Source: Euglena gracilis (lineage: Eukaryota; Euglenida; Euglenophyceae; Euglenales). Taken from it: 64,000 bases of DNA. The notes under the pieces are model-generated. The model ran no database searches, was not told where the DNA came from, and saw only the letters and a list, made by a program, of their open reading frames with translations. Both the position numbers and the translations under genes were made by a program. Numbering within the stretch: position 1 is the first letter of the stretch; each line of letters begins with the position of its first letter. The stretch is taken from contig CP154957.1 in assembly GCA_039621445.1 (NCBI GenBank), positions 40,326,011 to 40,390,010 on the forward strand, written 5' to 3'. Of this stretch, positions 1-10,499 are shown piece after piece.

Positions 1-347
1 ATGGCCCTGCCGTACTCCGGGCCCGCCGCAATGCCCCAAAGCTGGCAGGGGAACAGAGAGAAAAATGGACACAGACCTCCCGACGGTCGGCCCGCACGGA
101 TTTTTACCACCTGCTTTGTCCGTGGGAAGTGGTGCTTTGGGTTTGTGACCAAAATGGGGTTACGGGCCTGGTGTTCAGCCCGAGTTTCGGCCGACAGTGA
201 GAAGTTCCGTCCGTATTTGTGCCGAATTGTTTGGCTTTTCGGCCGGATGTTGGGCCTCAGAATTCTAACCTGAACCCAACCCCACAGCACCAACCCACAT
301 CAGTGGTGTCACCCAAAAAAAGTCATACGGCCCGTGCCCGTATACTG

Positions 348-388
348 CAACTGGTACCCCCCAAATTCGGGGAGGGGGGTACCAGTTG
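348..388. repeat. 15-bp hairpin
   Basis: Left arm CAACTGGTACCCCCC (348-362) is the exact reverse complement of 374-388, with an 11-nt loop. It may be a minimal terminal-inverted-repeat remnant. Confidence 0.6.
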
Positions 389-1803
389 GAGATTTATGCC
401 ATATCAGCCAGACACACTCCATCCCAATCAGTTAGGAGCACGGGCTTTCGTTTGCCGGAGGGACCCTGCCGCCGGGGGGGGGGGTCCAGCCAGCCAACAC
501 TTTCTTTCCAGCCAGCACCTCCCAGCCGGACTGCGGACCCCCTCAGTGGGGGGGTCCACTGAAATACAATTGGGTCCCGACGGGCTTCGAAGCCGGGCTG
601 GACCGAAAAAAATTGAAAATGGGGTCCAAAAATGGCCAAAATGGCATTTTTGGGTGGTTTTTGGGTTTTCACCTCCTGTTTTTGGCTGAGAAAAAAAATG
701 CCAACCCAGCTGGATTTGGGCTTTTGTGGGCATTTTTGGGGGGTACCCGCCAGGTCCAGCTCCCGGCCGGGTTCGAATCCTCTCCAGACCTTCCCCCCCC
801 CCCCGTGGGGAGGGGGTCCAGCGAGCACCTTACTTCCAGCCAGCACCTTTTTCCAGCCGGCCCGCGGGACCCCCCTGGGATCCAAACCAGGGGTTTTAGA
901 AAACCCCTGGTTTGGTGTGAACTGATTGAAAATGGATCTTTTGCGAATATGTCATGCATGTGTGACAGCTGTTCTTGACCGTGGGTTTTTTTTTTAAAGG
1001 TTTTGCAGACCCGGGGTGGGGGGGGCTTCTCCAGCCAACCCTGAGTTTGAGCGAGCCCAGCCAGTGAGGATAATAGGGGGAGGATATTTGGGAAGCTAAG
1101 GTGCTTTCCAAATTCCAGAAGAGGTGCCGAAAGAATGAATTGGGGTTTGGGGGAAAGATGTGGGATTACTGGTTAACAGGCCACATCGCTGGATTTGGCT
1201 CCCTCTGTTGCGTCAACAAACATTTCAGGTGATAACAGTTTGCACCTGGGTAAAGAGATAGTTGAATAATTTTTTGTTTTGAAAACTGTACAGTTATCGA
1301 AACAAAGATGCATCAATTGGAAAGGAGGATAGCAGTATTTTAAGGCAAGGGATACCAAAACGACATTTTTGCAGGATTTCACAGAAAGATAGGAAATTGT
1401 GGCCCAGGTTTATCTTTGAAAATGATGGCCCCAGAATTTTTTCCCTGCAGATCCGTCTGCTTCAGACGTCTGCTTAAGAATTTGCAGCACCCCCCCCCCC
1501 CCCGGGAGGGGGGTGTGCAACACGTCCTAACACTTTCTTGTTGACCTCCATAGTTGCAAAAAAACCCAGCTAGTGGGGAAAATTTTCTTGTGGCCGGCAT
1601 GAAGTGCCAAAAAGAATTTTGGTCCCAAAATGCCGGTTTTTGGCATTTTTGGAGCAAAATTGACACACACGCGCGCACACATATTAAAAACGTATTGACA
1701 TCAGCGACGCGAAGCTCCCATGTGAATTTCCTTTCCAGTTCGCCCCAGGGGGTCCAGCCCAGGCTGTATTTTAGTCGGGTGTCGACCCCACCCCGGGGGG
1801 GGG

Positions 1804-2013
1804 GTGCCTGCCTGGGCAGGCACTCCAAAGCACTCCCGATCCCACCCCCCCCCGGGGGGGGGGGGTAGGGCACACGGCCAAAAGTGCCCTAGCACAACCC
1901 CGGCGCCGAAGGTGCGGGGAAGCCAAAAATGGCCTATTTTCAAAGGAATGTGCCTGGGCACAGGCCGAAATCCGACCCCCCCCGGGGGGGGCAGTGCCTG
2001 CCTGGGCAGGCAC
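1804..2013. repeat. GTGCCTGCCTGGGCAGGCAC repeat pair
   Basis: The near-palindrome GTGCCTGCCTGGGCAGGCAC occurs at 1804-1823 and 1994-2013, each preceded by a C-run/G-run block. Related units recur near 34.5 kb, 37.5 kb and 60.3 kb, so this is a dispersed family. Confidence 0.6.
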
Positions 2014-2218
2014 TCACAGGTCAAGAAGATGTCAAGAAGATATTTCAGACCTTTTCCAGGTCAACGCTCGCTTTATGACTGATTAGCCCCCCCCCCCCAG
2101 GCTGACCGCCAAACTGGATGTTAACGCCTCTGGGGTTGATAAGTGATTGAGAAGATATGCATTTTTTTTTCCACCGCATTTTGACACTCCGTCGTCCTTT
2201 CCTCTTTGAAGACCAACA

Positions 2219-2509
2219 ATGAGCACAAATCAGAATATTTGTCAGCAAATTACGACAGAACTCAGCTCTTTGTGGGCAGTCCAGGATCTTCAAGGCTTCA
2301 ATCAACCCTCCCCTCCCTCATGGCTATGAAAGTTCCAAAATCAGACTGCGGACTGGTACGGGGATGATTGCCTCATCGTCAACAGGAAACGCCAGAATCT
2401 AATGCACCAACGACAACAGATGATTCCCTTACATCAGAGCGCCAGGGCGAAGTATGATATACTCTTGCTTTGTCTCTTTTCACTAGAAAAGAGTCCGGAA
2501 TGGCGATGA
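2219..2509 (+). pseudogene. unassigned coding remnant
   Basis: From an ATG at 2219 one frame runs 96 codons to TGA at 2507 with a single internal TGA (2327). The peptide is Gln/Asn-rich at the start and basic later (contains NRKRQNLMHQRQQ) and does not look like translated repeat DNA. It could be a decayed gene, or exons with the TGA inside an unseen intron. I recognise no family. Confidence 0.25.
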
Positions 2510-2934
2510 CGTTCTTCGGTTTTGTATTTCCCTTTTAAAATGCATTTTCCATCGAGTTCAGGATTTGAATTTTTCCACACGTGCAAACGAGACACGCGAT
2601 GATCTCATGTTCTTTAGACTTCTTCAGGGGTTGGATTTGGAGTTTGGACCCCAGAGGGGGGGTGGGTGGCATACTAGCCCTCAGGTCCTTGTGTGTCACC
2701 GCCAGAGGCCTGGCTTTTGTCATTTTTCGGTTTGTTTTGGCCCCAAATCGACCCCCCCCCCAAAGTCGGTCGATTATCATCAAGTGGGTCGGTACCTCCC
2801 TGGGGGGGGGGGGACCTCCTCCTCCCCCCCGGTCTTGAAAAATATCCTATTTCAACCCCCTCCCCACCTTCAGGGGGCCGTCCTCGACAACTCTGAGACG
2901 TCTCCCTCCAGCAACCAGGTTGAGGTGTGGGAAG

Positions 2935-3171
2935 CAGGGATTTTTCAAGGTTGGACCTCCGGGGGGGGGGGGGGGTCAGCCAAACCCTCACCCCCCGGGC
3001 TCCGTTTTTGGTGCGAAGTGCCGAAATTTTCTTTCAAATTCTTCGGAACCCCAAATTCTCCCCAAAAAAGTGGGTCCCCTGTGCCCCCCTCCCCTGGGGT
3101 GGGGGGTGGAGTGAGTACCCCCCCCCTTGTGTTGGCGGATGAGGATACCCCAGTCTTTAAAAAAACCTCTG
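2935..3171. mobile_element. MITE-like element, CAG...CTG type
   Basis: The element begins CAGGGATTTTTCAAGG and ends CTTTAAAAAAACCTCTG, so the ends are imperfect inverted repeats. The 8 bp on the left (GTGGGAAG) and on the right (GTTGGAAA) agree at 6 of 8 positions, as expected for an old target-site duplication. The interior is C/G-run DNA with no reading frame. It belongs to the family seen intact at 35.67, 40.16, 47.10 and 61.39 kb. Confidence 0.5.
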
Positions 3172-3439
3172 GTTGGAAAAGTGCACCATTTTCTTCCTGA
3201 TTTTTCCTTGTTCCGTTGGGGGCCCAAGTGCGCATCATCATGGCAGGCTGCACCATGGGTTGTTTTTGGGGTGTCATTTTTGCTTCGCGCATGTTGTCAT
3301 GTTTTTGTGGGGAAAATTCAGTAAATGATTGTTAATAATGTGCACAATTTGCGCAATGAAATCTGGTTGTGTAATGAAATGATGTTCCCCTGAAATTTTT
3401 TTTGTTTTGAACATGTGAAACCCCCAAAGACATAAAAGT

Positions 3440-3660
3440 TGCTTATTTTTGGGTTACTGAAAATCGGGGGTTGTTTATATTTGGGGGTTGCTGACATTTG
3501 GAATGCACTGATTTCTGCCGTTTTTATGGCGTTTTTATGGCATTTTTTTATGCCATTTTAATGAAAATTCCTTCATATCGTCCAGTCAGGGGTTGTTTTT
3601 ATTTGGGGTTTGCTTATATTTGGGTGTCAGCCGAAGGGTTGCTTTGTTATTTTGGGGGGT
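3440..3660. repeat. TTGCTTATATTTGGGGG minisatellite
   Basis: Degenerate direct copies of a ~20-bp unit containing TTGCTTATATTTGGG. The same unit appears as its complement at 47.97-48.11 kb and 48.33-48.46 kb and directly at 51.06 kb. Confidence 0.5.
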
Positions 3661-3936
3661 TACACACTCTGGGCCGACTCCATCCCAGGGTGCCTGGACC
3701 CCCCCCCCCCCAGGGCACATGCCCAGGCTGAATTTGACCAGCCAGATACCCCGAGGGGGGGTCTCGGAGAGTGCCCCAAAAAGAAGCGGGCCATTGACAG
3801 CCATTTTCAGGTGCCTTGACCGGAACAGTTATTTTTGGACATCAAAGCATTATATACAGTTTTTATTTTATTTTAAGGAGATTTTCTGCATTGCATATTT
3901 TGAGGTGCAACACCCCCCCGCCACTCTTGTCTCCAG

Positions 3937-4853
3937 GATGGTGCTCCTGCTGAAGTCCGTCCTGCAGTGGTTCATCCCCCGCAGCGTGAGGAAGAGGTGT
4001 ACATTTTACCCCCCCCCCCCGGGCAATTGACGCCCCCGGGCAATTGTCACCCCTGGCTGTGCCGGCCAATTTGTCACCCCGAAAAATTGTCACCCTTTCT
4101 GTGCTGCCCAATTTGTCACCCCCCCCTTAGTTGCACTAAGGCTTCTTGTCTGTTTATGGCCGGCGCTAACTTCGCTTCTGGCCCAGTTTGCTGCGTGGTG
4201 AGTCACCCCCCCCCCCCCGTTTGCAGTATTGCACTGTCAATTTTCTTTTTCACCAACACGACTCGATTGATTTTGTATTTTCCTCGTGCTGAGAACTTTC
4301 GCATACCTAACGCTCTGCACAATACGACCATAGCTGCATTTTTCCTGCGTACATTTGTGTTTCAGATGGTGCTCTTGGTCATTTGGTTTGAATGTGGGAT
4401 GCCCCTGGGCAATTGTCACCCCCCTCTGTGCAGCCCAATTTGTCACGCAACAATTGCCTGGGGGGGGGTATGAAGTTTCGGTGCGATTTGCCATGTTTTT
4501 GTTTTGGATCTTCGTGGCAGCCATAGAATGGTGGGCGATGGATGCTTTTAATCCGTGGTGAAATTTCACCTCTCGGCCCTGGGGGGAGGCAATTTATGGG
4601 TGGTTGGGTGGGTTTAGGCGCTGGAACCCCGCGTGCTGGATGTCTCAAGTTCGATTCACTCAAATGTCCTGGGACGTTGTGTGTGTGTGTGTGTGTGTTT
4701 GATTTCACAGTGGAAGGAAAATCTTTGAAAGCATCGAATGCATTGAATGTTGTGCGTTTTATCTGTTGCATCCGCTCTTGCCCCACTTTTTTTGGTGTTG
4801 CTTCCTCAGCCGCGACCACAGCAGCCCCGCCAAAGAAGGCAGCCTCCAAATGA
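3937..4853 (+). CDS. 3' end of an unassigned host gene (partial, spliced)
   Basis: Three candidate exons are visible. Exon 3937-3996 follows CTTGTCTCCAG and ends GAG before GTGTAC; it encodes DGAPAEVRPAVVHPPQREEE. Exon 4711-4748 follows TTTGATTTCACAG and ends before GTTGTG. The last exon, 4810-4853, follows GTTGCTTCCTCAG and encodes a basic Ala/Lys tail, ATTAAPPKKAASK then stop. The phases of the last two agree if the middle exon is read GRKIFESIECIE. The phase from the first exon does not fit directly, so another exon may be missing. A KKAASK tail is typical of small basic proteins such as chromatin or ribosomal proteins, but no family can be named. Upstream exons were not identified. Confidence 0.4.
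4003..4470. repeat. GGGCAATTGTCACCCC repeats
   Basis: GGGCAATTG(T/A)C(A/G)CCCC and the variant CCAATTTGTCACCCC recur at 4020-4130 and again at 4408-4462, inside the presumed intron of the gene at 3.94-4.85 kb. Confidence 0.5.
4678..4699. repeat. (GT)n microsatellite
   Basis: About eleven GT dinucleotides directly upstream of the acceptor at 4710. Confidence 0.8.
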
Positions 4854-5794
4854 TTCTGCGTTAGTGATAGTGATCTCTGAGAGTTTTTTGAACCGTAGCA
4901 TTGCAGCAGTGACCGTTGCCATCCTGGCTATCCTTGCACACAAGGCGTTAATTTCCGAATGGCTGAACGTGTTGTAATTTATTTTAACCTTACTGACGCG
5001 GTCTTTCGTCATTCAAAACTGCGACGATTGCATCAAAATCCCCTGTGCTGCGGATCAGGGGAGGAATCGGGTGATAATGAGCGTAGCAAGCGTTGCAAGC
5101 GTAGCAAACTCGAAAGTTGGCATTGTTTGGCCTGCTTGATCCTCTTTCGAGCTGCATATTTCCTGAACATAGGTTCATTTAACACCAGTGACCCTCCCCC
5201 CCCCCCGGGGGGGTAGGTGAGTGAGTTTTCAAGAGCGGTGGGTGGGTTGGGGCTCCCCCCTGGGGGTGGGGGTCAGGTTTTTTCCCAGCCAAAAGGTAGG
5301 GCCAGAGAATTTTTTCCGCATTTTCGGCCAGTTTTGGCTGGGTGTTGGGTGTGGTTGACCCCCCGGGGGGGGGGGGGGCGGACACCTCGGGCTCCGCATT
5401 TTGCCCTTGTGATGTTACCGGCGTCGGCCCCCCCCGCCAATCGGGGGGGGCCCACGGTGGCGGCGTAGGATCTTTTTTTTCAAATTTTTTTACAGGGGGT
5501 TTTCCGGGAGCTTTTGTGGAGTCAGTTTTTGTATAACACAGGGTGGGTTCAAAACCCTGTTCAACCCACACACCTTTTCCACAATTCCGTGGTGTCTTGT
5601 TTTTCCCGACCCCTCCGCAAACAAGGCGTGACCTCACTTGGGGGAAGTGTCGGAAGGGACGCCGAGGCGAAGCACAAAGACCACTCTCCCCTTCTGGCCC
5701 CCCTCCTGGCACAATCACTCCATCCAAAAGGACAGGCATCCCGCCCATCGGACGTGCTGAAGCGCAGCGCGCGCCTCTTCTTCTCAAACTAAAA
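4854..5794. other. no gene recognised; C/G-run spacer
   Basis: Spacer between the small host gene and the YR-retroelement nest. It contains several C-run/G-run palindromes (5205-5216, 5360-5378). The 5630-5790 part resembles decayed retroelement terminal sequence. Confidence 0.4.
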
Positions 5795-6080
5795 CTAAAA
5801 CCACCATCGCAATCCCTCGAGGAAAACCGACACGGAAGGAACGGCGCCGAGGGCGAAGCGCAAAGACCTTGTGAGGCCATGCCTTGCTCGTCGGCGGTGT
5901 TGCCTGGATTGTTTTGGTGCGCTGGGTTGGGAGGTCCTGCTGAGTGCTGCCTTGCCGGCGTGGGCTGACGATGATGCTCCGACTTGCCGCCGTGACTTCT
6001 TTCCCGTGGGGGGTCTCCCCCCTGGCCCATTTTCTGACCGAGGGCGTTTGAGGAAAAAATTTCTTTTACGGGTCACAAGG
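5795..6080 (-). pseudogene. inverted fragment of a DIRS-like element 3' end
   Basis: Read on the minus strand, the sequence matches the tail downstream of the recombinase at 8.24-8.48 kb: a basic stretch with KRPRSE and GKK(S/P)RRQVGA(S/A)SSA, followed by the terminal repeat. It is the right end of a related element in the opposite orientation. Confidence 0.5.
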
Positions 6081-6382
6081 GTGCTGCTGTCTGACACAAA
6101 GACCTTGTGAGGCCATGCACAAAGACCTTGTGAGGCCATGCCTTGCTCGCCGGCGGTGTTGTTTGGATTGTTTGGGTGCGCTGGGTTAGGAGGTCCCGTT
6201 TAGTGCCTTTTTTCGCCGGAGTTGGCTGACTCCTAATTTGCCCTTCGACAACCCAGAAGAAAGGAACTTCAGTTCAAGAACCTTGACAGTTGAATATCAA
6301 AGAGTTGAGTCAATCGAATTATCCAGAAGGTGACGCTCGTGGAGAATATCAAATCAAATTTTGTTGACATTTCAAGAGTTCA

Positions 6383-7190
6383 ATGAGAAATGCAATTGAC
6401 AACACGAAGAAGAGCGTTGCTGAACAACACGAACTGGCTGCCGCCACAGCTGGACGACCTGACGGCGCAGTAAAACCGTGGCGAACCGTGGCTGTCCTTT
6501 CCCCCCCAGAAAAAGTTTCAAAAAACCCACCCATTGACAGCCACAGACTTTGGCAGACAGTGGTCAAAAAAACCCGAAGGACACCAAGGCCAAGGCAGCT
6601 GTCATGCCACTACGGCAAGGGCCATGGAGGCCCATATCCCAGTTACTCCAATACCTTGTTCAATCTGGGCCATGGAGGCCACAACAGCAAGCTGGGCCAC
6701 GGCGGCCAAAACAGCAAAGGCCATGGTGGCCGATGGAACAAAGGCCAGGGTGGCCAACAACACCAAGGCCAGGGAGGCCGATTCCAGAAACAGATGCCCA
6801 GTGGCAGGGGCAGGACAGGTCCACAACAACCCCCCAACTATTTCTTCTTCACAAACCCCATCAGGGGTAAAGGATTGGCCCCCAGAGGCCCCCCAAGATT
6901 TTCAATGGGCATGGCGTCCCAGATCAAAGACAAGTCAATGGAGACTGTCCAAGTGTCAAGAGGGCCAGTGGGCTCCACATCAAGAAGGCCAATGGGGCCA
7001 GAATTACTGCCAAGGCCACTGGGGCCAGCATTACTCATATCAAGGCCTCTTGGCCAATCATCATGCCCAAGATCAACAATTTCAAGGCCATTGGGGCCAT
7101 CAATTGTCAGAACGGGGGAAACCCCAGAAGCTAAAAGTCTGTCCCCCAACAGGGGGTTTCAATATGCCACACCGGTGGCAGGCCCAGGAG
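6383..7190 (+). CDS. gag-like Gly/His/Gln-rich protein, fused to YR frame
   Basis: The frame opens at ATG 6383 and runs without a stop to 7354. The N-terminal ~60 residues are charged and precede a repeat region with many GHGG and GQGG units (about 6610-6790), then arginine/proline-rich sequence with repeated RPLGP units. Similar GHGG or GYGSHHP repeat proteins occupy the first ORF position in the neighbouring full-length copy, so a gag/nucleocapsid-like RNA-binding role is inferred from position and composition. No zinc knuckle is seen. The same frame continues into recombinase sequence from about 7236. Confidence 0.55.
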
Positions 7191-7235
7191 GATGCCCCAG
7201 AAGGGGCTGTGGAGGGCAAATTTTGGAGGGGAAAC

Positions 7236-8115
7236 AAATTCAGGTTAAAACCATTGAAGATTTCCTGGGGAGAAACCCCAGTTTAAAGCGTTATCAGAGT
7301 GCCTTTGCACTTCTGTGGGTAATTTTGGAACAAATGGGGGTGCCCCCCCCCTGAAGCCACCACAGACCAGGTGGCTGACGCTTTAATTCAATTATTCCAA
7401 TTTTCCAAGGCCCAAGCCCGTAATGCCTATAGTGCAATGCTTTTGATTCCTGGGTTTGGTGGGCTGAGATTCCACACTCTGTTAACCCCCTACAAGAGGC
7501 TTTGGAACCAAAACTTGGAGAAGTATGGGGCATTTTGGGATCCCCTCCCAATCCTCCTGGGGCTGGCAAAGGCGCCTATGCCCACTGATATTTGTACATT
7601 GCGTACACAACTGATTTTTTTGTTCACGCATCCTCTGTTTATATCGATCCTCAGATTTGGCACAAGTCAAACGAACCACCAGTGTTTTGGGTAGGGCACC
7701 CTACATCAAGATTAAGCTTAAAGGACAAAAATTCCACAAATGGGAACGGGTGGTGTCCATTCCCCAATGTCCCCAAATAAGCCCATTTCATTTAATGATG
7801 TACTATGTGGCTGCTACACGTTTATTCGTCAGACCTGGGGGCCCCCTTCTGATTTCATTAAAACCCCCCTTCAAGGCCATAAGTGCAGACACCATTGCCT
7901 CTATCACAAAAGATTTTTTGGCCAAGCATGGGGTGACCCCCCAGGTGTGGGGGGCCCACTCCACCAGAGGAGCAGGAGTTGGTTTACTCAAAAAATTGGG
8001 CCTTTCTGCCCAAGAAGTTTGCGAAATTGGCCAATTGAAGGGGGTGGAGGCTGTTACAGCCCATTATCAAAGACTGGGCGCCCAAGGTGCCTTAGAAAAT
8101 GCCCTGGCCCCCCTA
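7236..8115 (+). pseudogene. tyrosine recombinase (YR) of short DIRS-like element
   Basis: The N-terminal core-binding part (KRYQSAFALLWV, ARNAYSAMLLIPGFG) aligns with the recombinase of the copy at 12.3-13.3 kb. The catalytic half carries HSTRGAG (the H-x-x-R box, about 7951-7970) and the later tyrosine in TAHYQRLG (about 8056). The middle changes frame: 6383-7354, then 7371-7690, then 7657-8412. It is therefore not translatable as one protein without frameshifting. Proteins of this family integrate circular DNA made from element RNA. Confidence 0.65.
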
Positions 8116-8171
8116 ATTTCAGTGCACAATCTGGCCTCACAAGGGCAAAGTGCTGAGCCCGAGGTGTCTCG

Positions 8172-8238
8172 TACTCCCTCGAGGAAAACCGACAAGGGAG
8201 GAAGGGACACCGAGGGCGAAGCACAAAGACCTTGTGAG
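8172..8238. repeat. internal complementary region (67 bp)
   Basis: Exact reverse complement of 8464-8530 at the right end of the element. In DIRS elements such a region is thought to template completion of the circular DNA intermediate. Confidence 0.7.
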
Positions 8239-8966
8239 CCCGACCCCCCCACCCGTAAAAGAAAATTTGTCTTCAAAAGCCCTCGGTCAGAGAGTGGGGG
8301 CCAGGGGAGGGAGAGGGGGGGGACACCCCCCAGGGGCAAGAAGCCACGTCGCCAAGTCGGAGCAGCATCGTCAGCCAACTCCGGCGAGGCGGCACTAAAC
8401 GGGACCTCCTAACCCAGCGCACCCAAACAATCCAAACAACACCGCCCGCGAGCCCGGCATGGCCTCACAAGGTCTTTGTGCTTCGCCCTCGGTGTCCCTT
8501 CCTCCCTTGTCGGTTTTCCTCGAGGGAGTACGACTCCCTGGTTGCATTTTGGGGGGAGTCTGCCCCCCAGGTGTCCAGCAGAATTTTTATCTTAATTGTG
8601 CCTTGATTTCCTGGGAAATGGGGTGTTTTGAGTCCCAGGGGGCTGTGGACTTTGTCACCAAAACATTTGCCGGCGTGTCCATAAAAGCCCTTAAAAAGGG
8701 CAGGGCCATTAGGTTGCATCTCATTTGACCCAAAATGGCAGCCAACCTGCTTTTTTGAAATGTAATCTTTTTCACAATTTTTCCCAGCTCCTTTTTTATG
8801 GGTTGGCTTCTGGGGGGCACCTGTGACTTTCCTTCCTGGAATTTTAGTTGAAACCCATATGGGTTTCGGACTCCCACGACAGAGGAAGGGGGAGGAAGGG
8901 ACCAAGAGGGCGAAGCAAAAGAAGATGGTGAGCCCACCCAAGCGTGACCTTTCCACCCCAGCCACC

Positions 8967-9107
8967 CAGCCCACCCAAGTGTGACCATTCGGGCTCCGCA
9001 CTTCGAGATGGTGAGGTCCTGCTTTCCTTGCCGGCTGTTCTGTTTTGGTGTGTTTGTGTGTGCGCGGGGGGTGCTTCTTACTGCTTTTTGTTGCCGGAGT
9101 TGGCTGA
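8967..9107. repeat. left inverted terminal repeat
   Basis: Reverse complement of 13562-13702 with few differences. Confidence 0.65.
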
Positions 9108-9418
9108 TTCCTAATTCTGCCCTTCGACGTCAAGGAGAAAGATTTTCAACTCAACAACTCAGCGAGTTCAACAACGTTCACCACATCGACCAATCAATAC
9201 ATCGGAGGAAGAGCAATTCAGAACATATAGAGAAGCGGAGGAAGAAAATTTTGACTTCCATGAAAGATGCAACATACCTGGTGTCCAGCGGCCCAGCGAA
9301 GCACGAAAGAACCCCGGCGAAGGCTGCAGAAGCTGGAAAAGACGGAGTCCCAGCAGGCGCCAGAGCAACCAACATGGAACAAGCGGCAGTGCAAGGAATT
9401 TCAAGGTAAGAATCTGAG

Positions 9419-10249
9419 ATGGTGAAGAGGAGAGGAGCTGCAGGCGCTGGAGACGATGACGGAGCAGCAGCAGAACACCAGTCCGTGGCCATTGCAACCC
9501 CCCCACCCCCCACCACATCAGAGACTTCAAAATCCCCCACTGAACATGAGGATGTCCATGGACCATGGACAACTGTGGTCAGAAATACAAGAAGACAGAA
9601 AGGAAATACCATCACAGGTCCAACAAAATCCCCCCCTTTTTCTATGTCCCCCCCTTTCAGGGGACAAGGCAAGGGCTATGGCAGCCTTTCAACAAATATC
9701 AGAAATTCAAGGGACATAAGTCAACATCAAGGCTATGGCAGCCATCATCCAAAAGGACCTGGGGTCCAGAATCAAGGCTATGGCAGCCATCATCCAAAGG
9801 GACCTGGGGTCCAGAATCAAGGCTATGGCAGCCATCTTCCAAAGAGACAAGGGGTCCAGAATCAAGGCTATGGCAGCCACCATTCAAGGGGACAGTGGGC
9901 CCAGGGGCAAGGTTATGGCAGCCAGTATCCCAGCCTGGACAGATCCCATTGGGGAAAGGTATGTCCAACTTTCCCCCCAGCATTTTCAGACACAAACCCC
10001 CCAGGAGCAAGGCAGTGCCAAAAACAGGCCATGGTGGCCTATATGTGGAATCAAGAGGGCCGGAGAAGATACCAGAGAAGTCCTGGAGAGAAGGCCAATG
10101 GAGGCCAAGCAGGCCTGAGTGCCAATGGAGGCCAAATGACCGTGAAGACAACTGGTGGCCAACACAACCAAGACCATCCACACCACATCAGCCCTTGGGG
10201 GGGGGGGAGGCCCAATATTGGCTCAGACAGGCCCCCCCCCAGAAGATAA
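9419..10249 (+). CDS. gag-like ORF1 of DIRS-like element
   Basis: A 276-codon open frame. The N-terminus is Ala/Asp-rich. A central run of ~45-bp tandem repeats (about 9726-9905) encodes four copies of an NQGYGSHHPKG-type unit, and a second half has repeated ANGGQ units. Position before RT and the repetitive Gly/Tyr/His composition suggest a gag-like RNA-binding protein; the role is inferred. The RT frame overlaps its 3' half. Confidence 0.5.
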   Translation: MVKRRGAAGAGDDDGAAAEHQSVAIATPPPPTTSETSKSPTEHEDVHGPWTTVVRNTRRQKGNTITGPTKSPPFSMSPPFRGQGKGYGSLSTNIRNSRDISQHQGYGSHHPKGPGVQNQGYGSHHPKGPGVQNQGYGSHLPKRQGVQNQGYGSHHSRGQWAQGQGYGSQYPSLDRSHWGKVCPTFPPAFSDTNPPGARQCQKQAMVAYMWNQEGRRRYQRSPGEKANGGQAGLSANGGQMTVKTTGGQHNQDHPHHISPWGGGRPNIGSDRPPPRR

Positions 10250-10499
10250 TCAGCCCAGTTTTATATGTACCTCCCCACTGCAGACACAGACCTTCCTCCA
10301 TCATTTACAAACAGGGGGAAAGCCTGTCTTTGGAAAGCCCTATGGCAGGGCCAGCTGCAGCCCCAGTGATGGGGCAGCCAGGGGTGACCCCAGTGATGGG
10401 GCAACCAGGGGGAAGGACCCCAGTGATGGGGCCTGTGGAATCCCCAGACACATTACACCCAGGGGTACCCCCTCACAGAGCCCTGCAGGCCAGCATTCC

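Larger units (their letters stand above)
1..2200. other. no gene recognised; C-run/G-run palindromes
   Basis: No exon with a convincing splice signal or protein family is visible. The stretch is made of low-complexity DNA with repeated blocks of C followed by G (around 470-485, 795-812, 1490-1512, 1790-1802, 1845-1868, 1975-1992). Long open frames here run through these blocks and are not credible genes. Confidence 0.5.
6117..8530 (+). mobile_element. short DIRS-like YR element (gag + recombinase, no RT)
   Basis: Inverted terminal repeats lie at 6117-6229 and 8371-8482; they share the core with GTTTGGATTGTTTGGGTGCG and the inner end GGAGTTGGCTGA. A 67-bp segment just after the recombinase (8172-8238) is a perfect reverse complement of the right terminus (8464-8530), which is the layout of the internal complementary region of DIRS elements. 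Inside is one gag-like frame continuing into a tyrosine recombinase. No reverse transcriptase or RNase H is present, unlike the copies at 9.0-13.7 and 17.8-23.5 kb. It is either an internally deleted non-autonomous copy or a distinct compact element. Confidence 0.7.

Noticed and set aside
766-782. GGTTCGAATCC, a tRNA T-loop or pol III B-box match
   Set aside because: The flanking bases cannot form a T-stem and no A-box or acceptor stem is found upstream.
394-978. Several overlapping ORFs of 96-163 codons on both strands
   Set aside because: They run through C/G runs and repeats, overlap in all frames and show no family or splice context.
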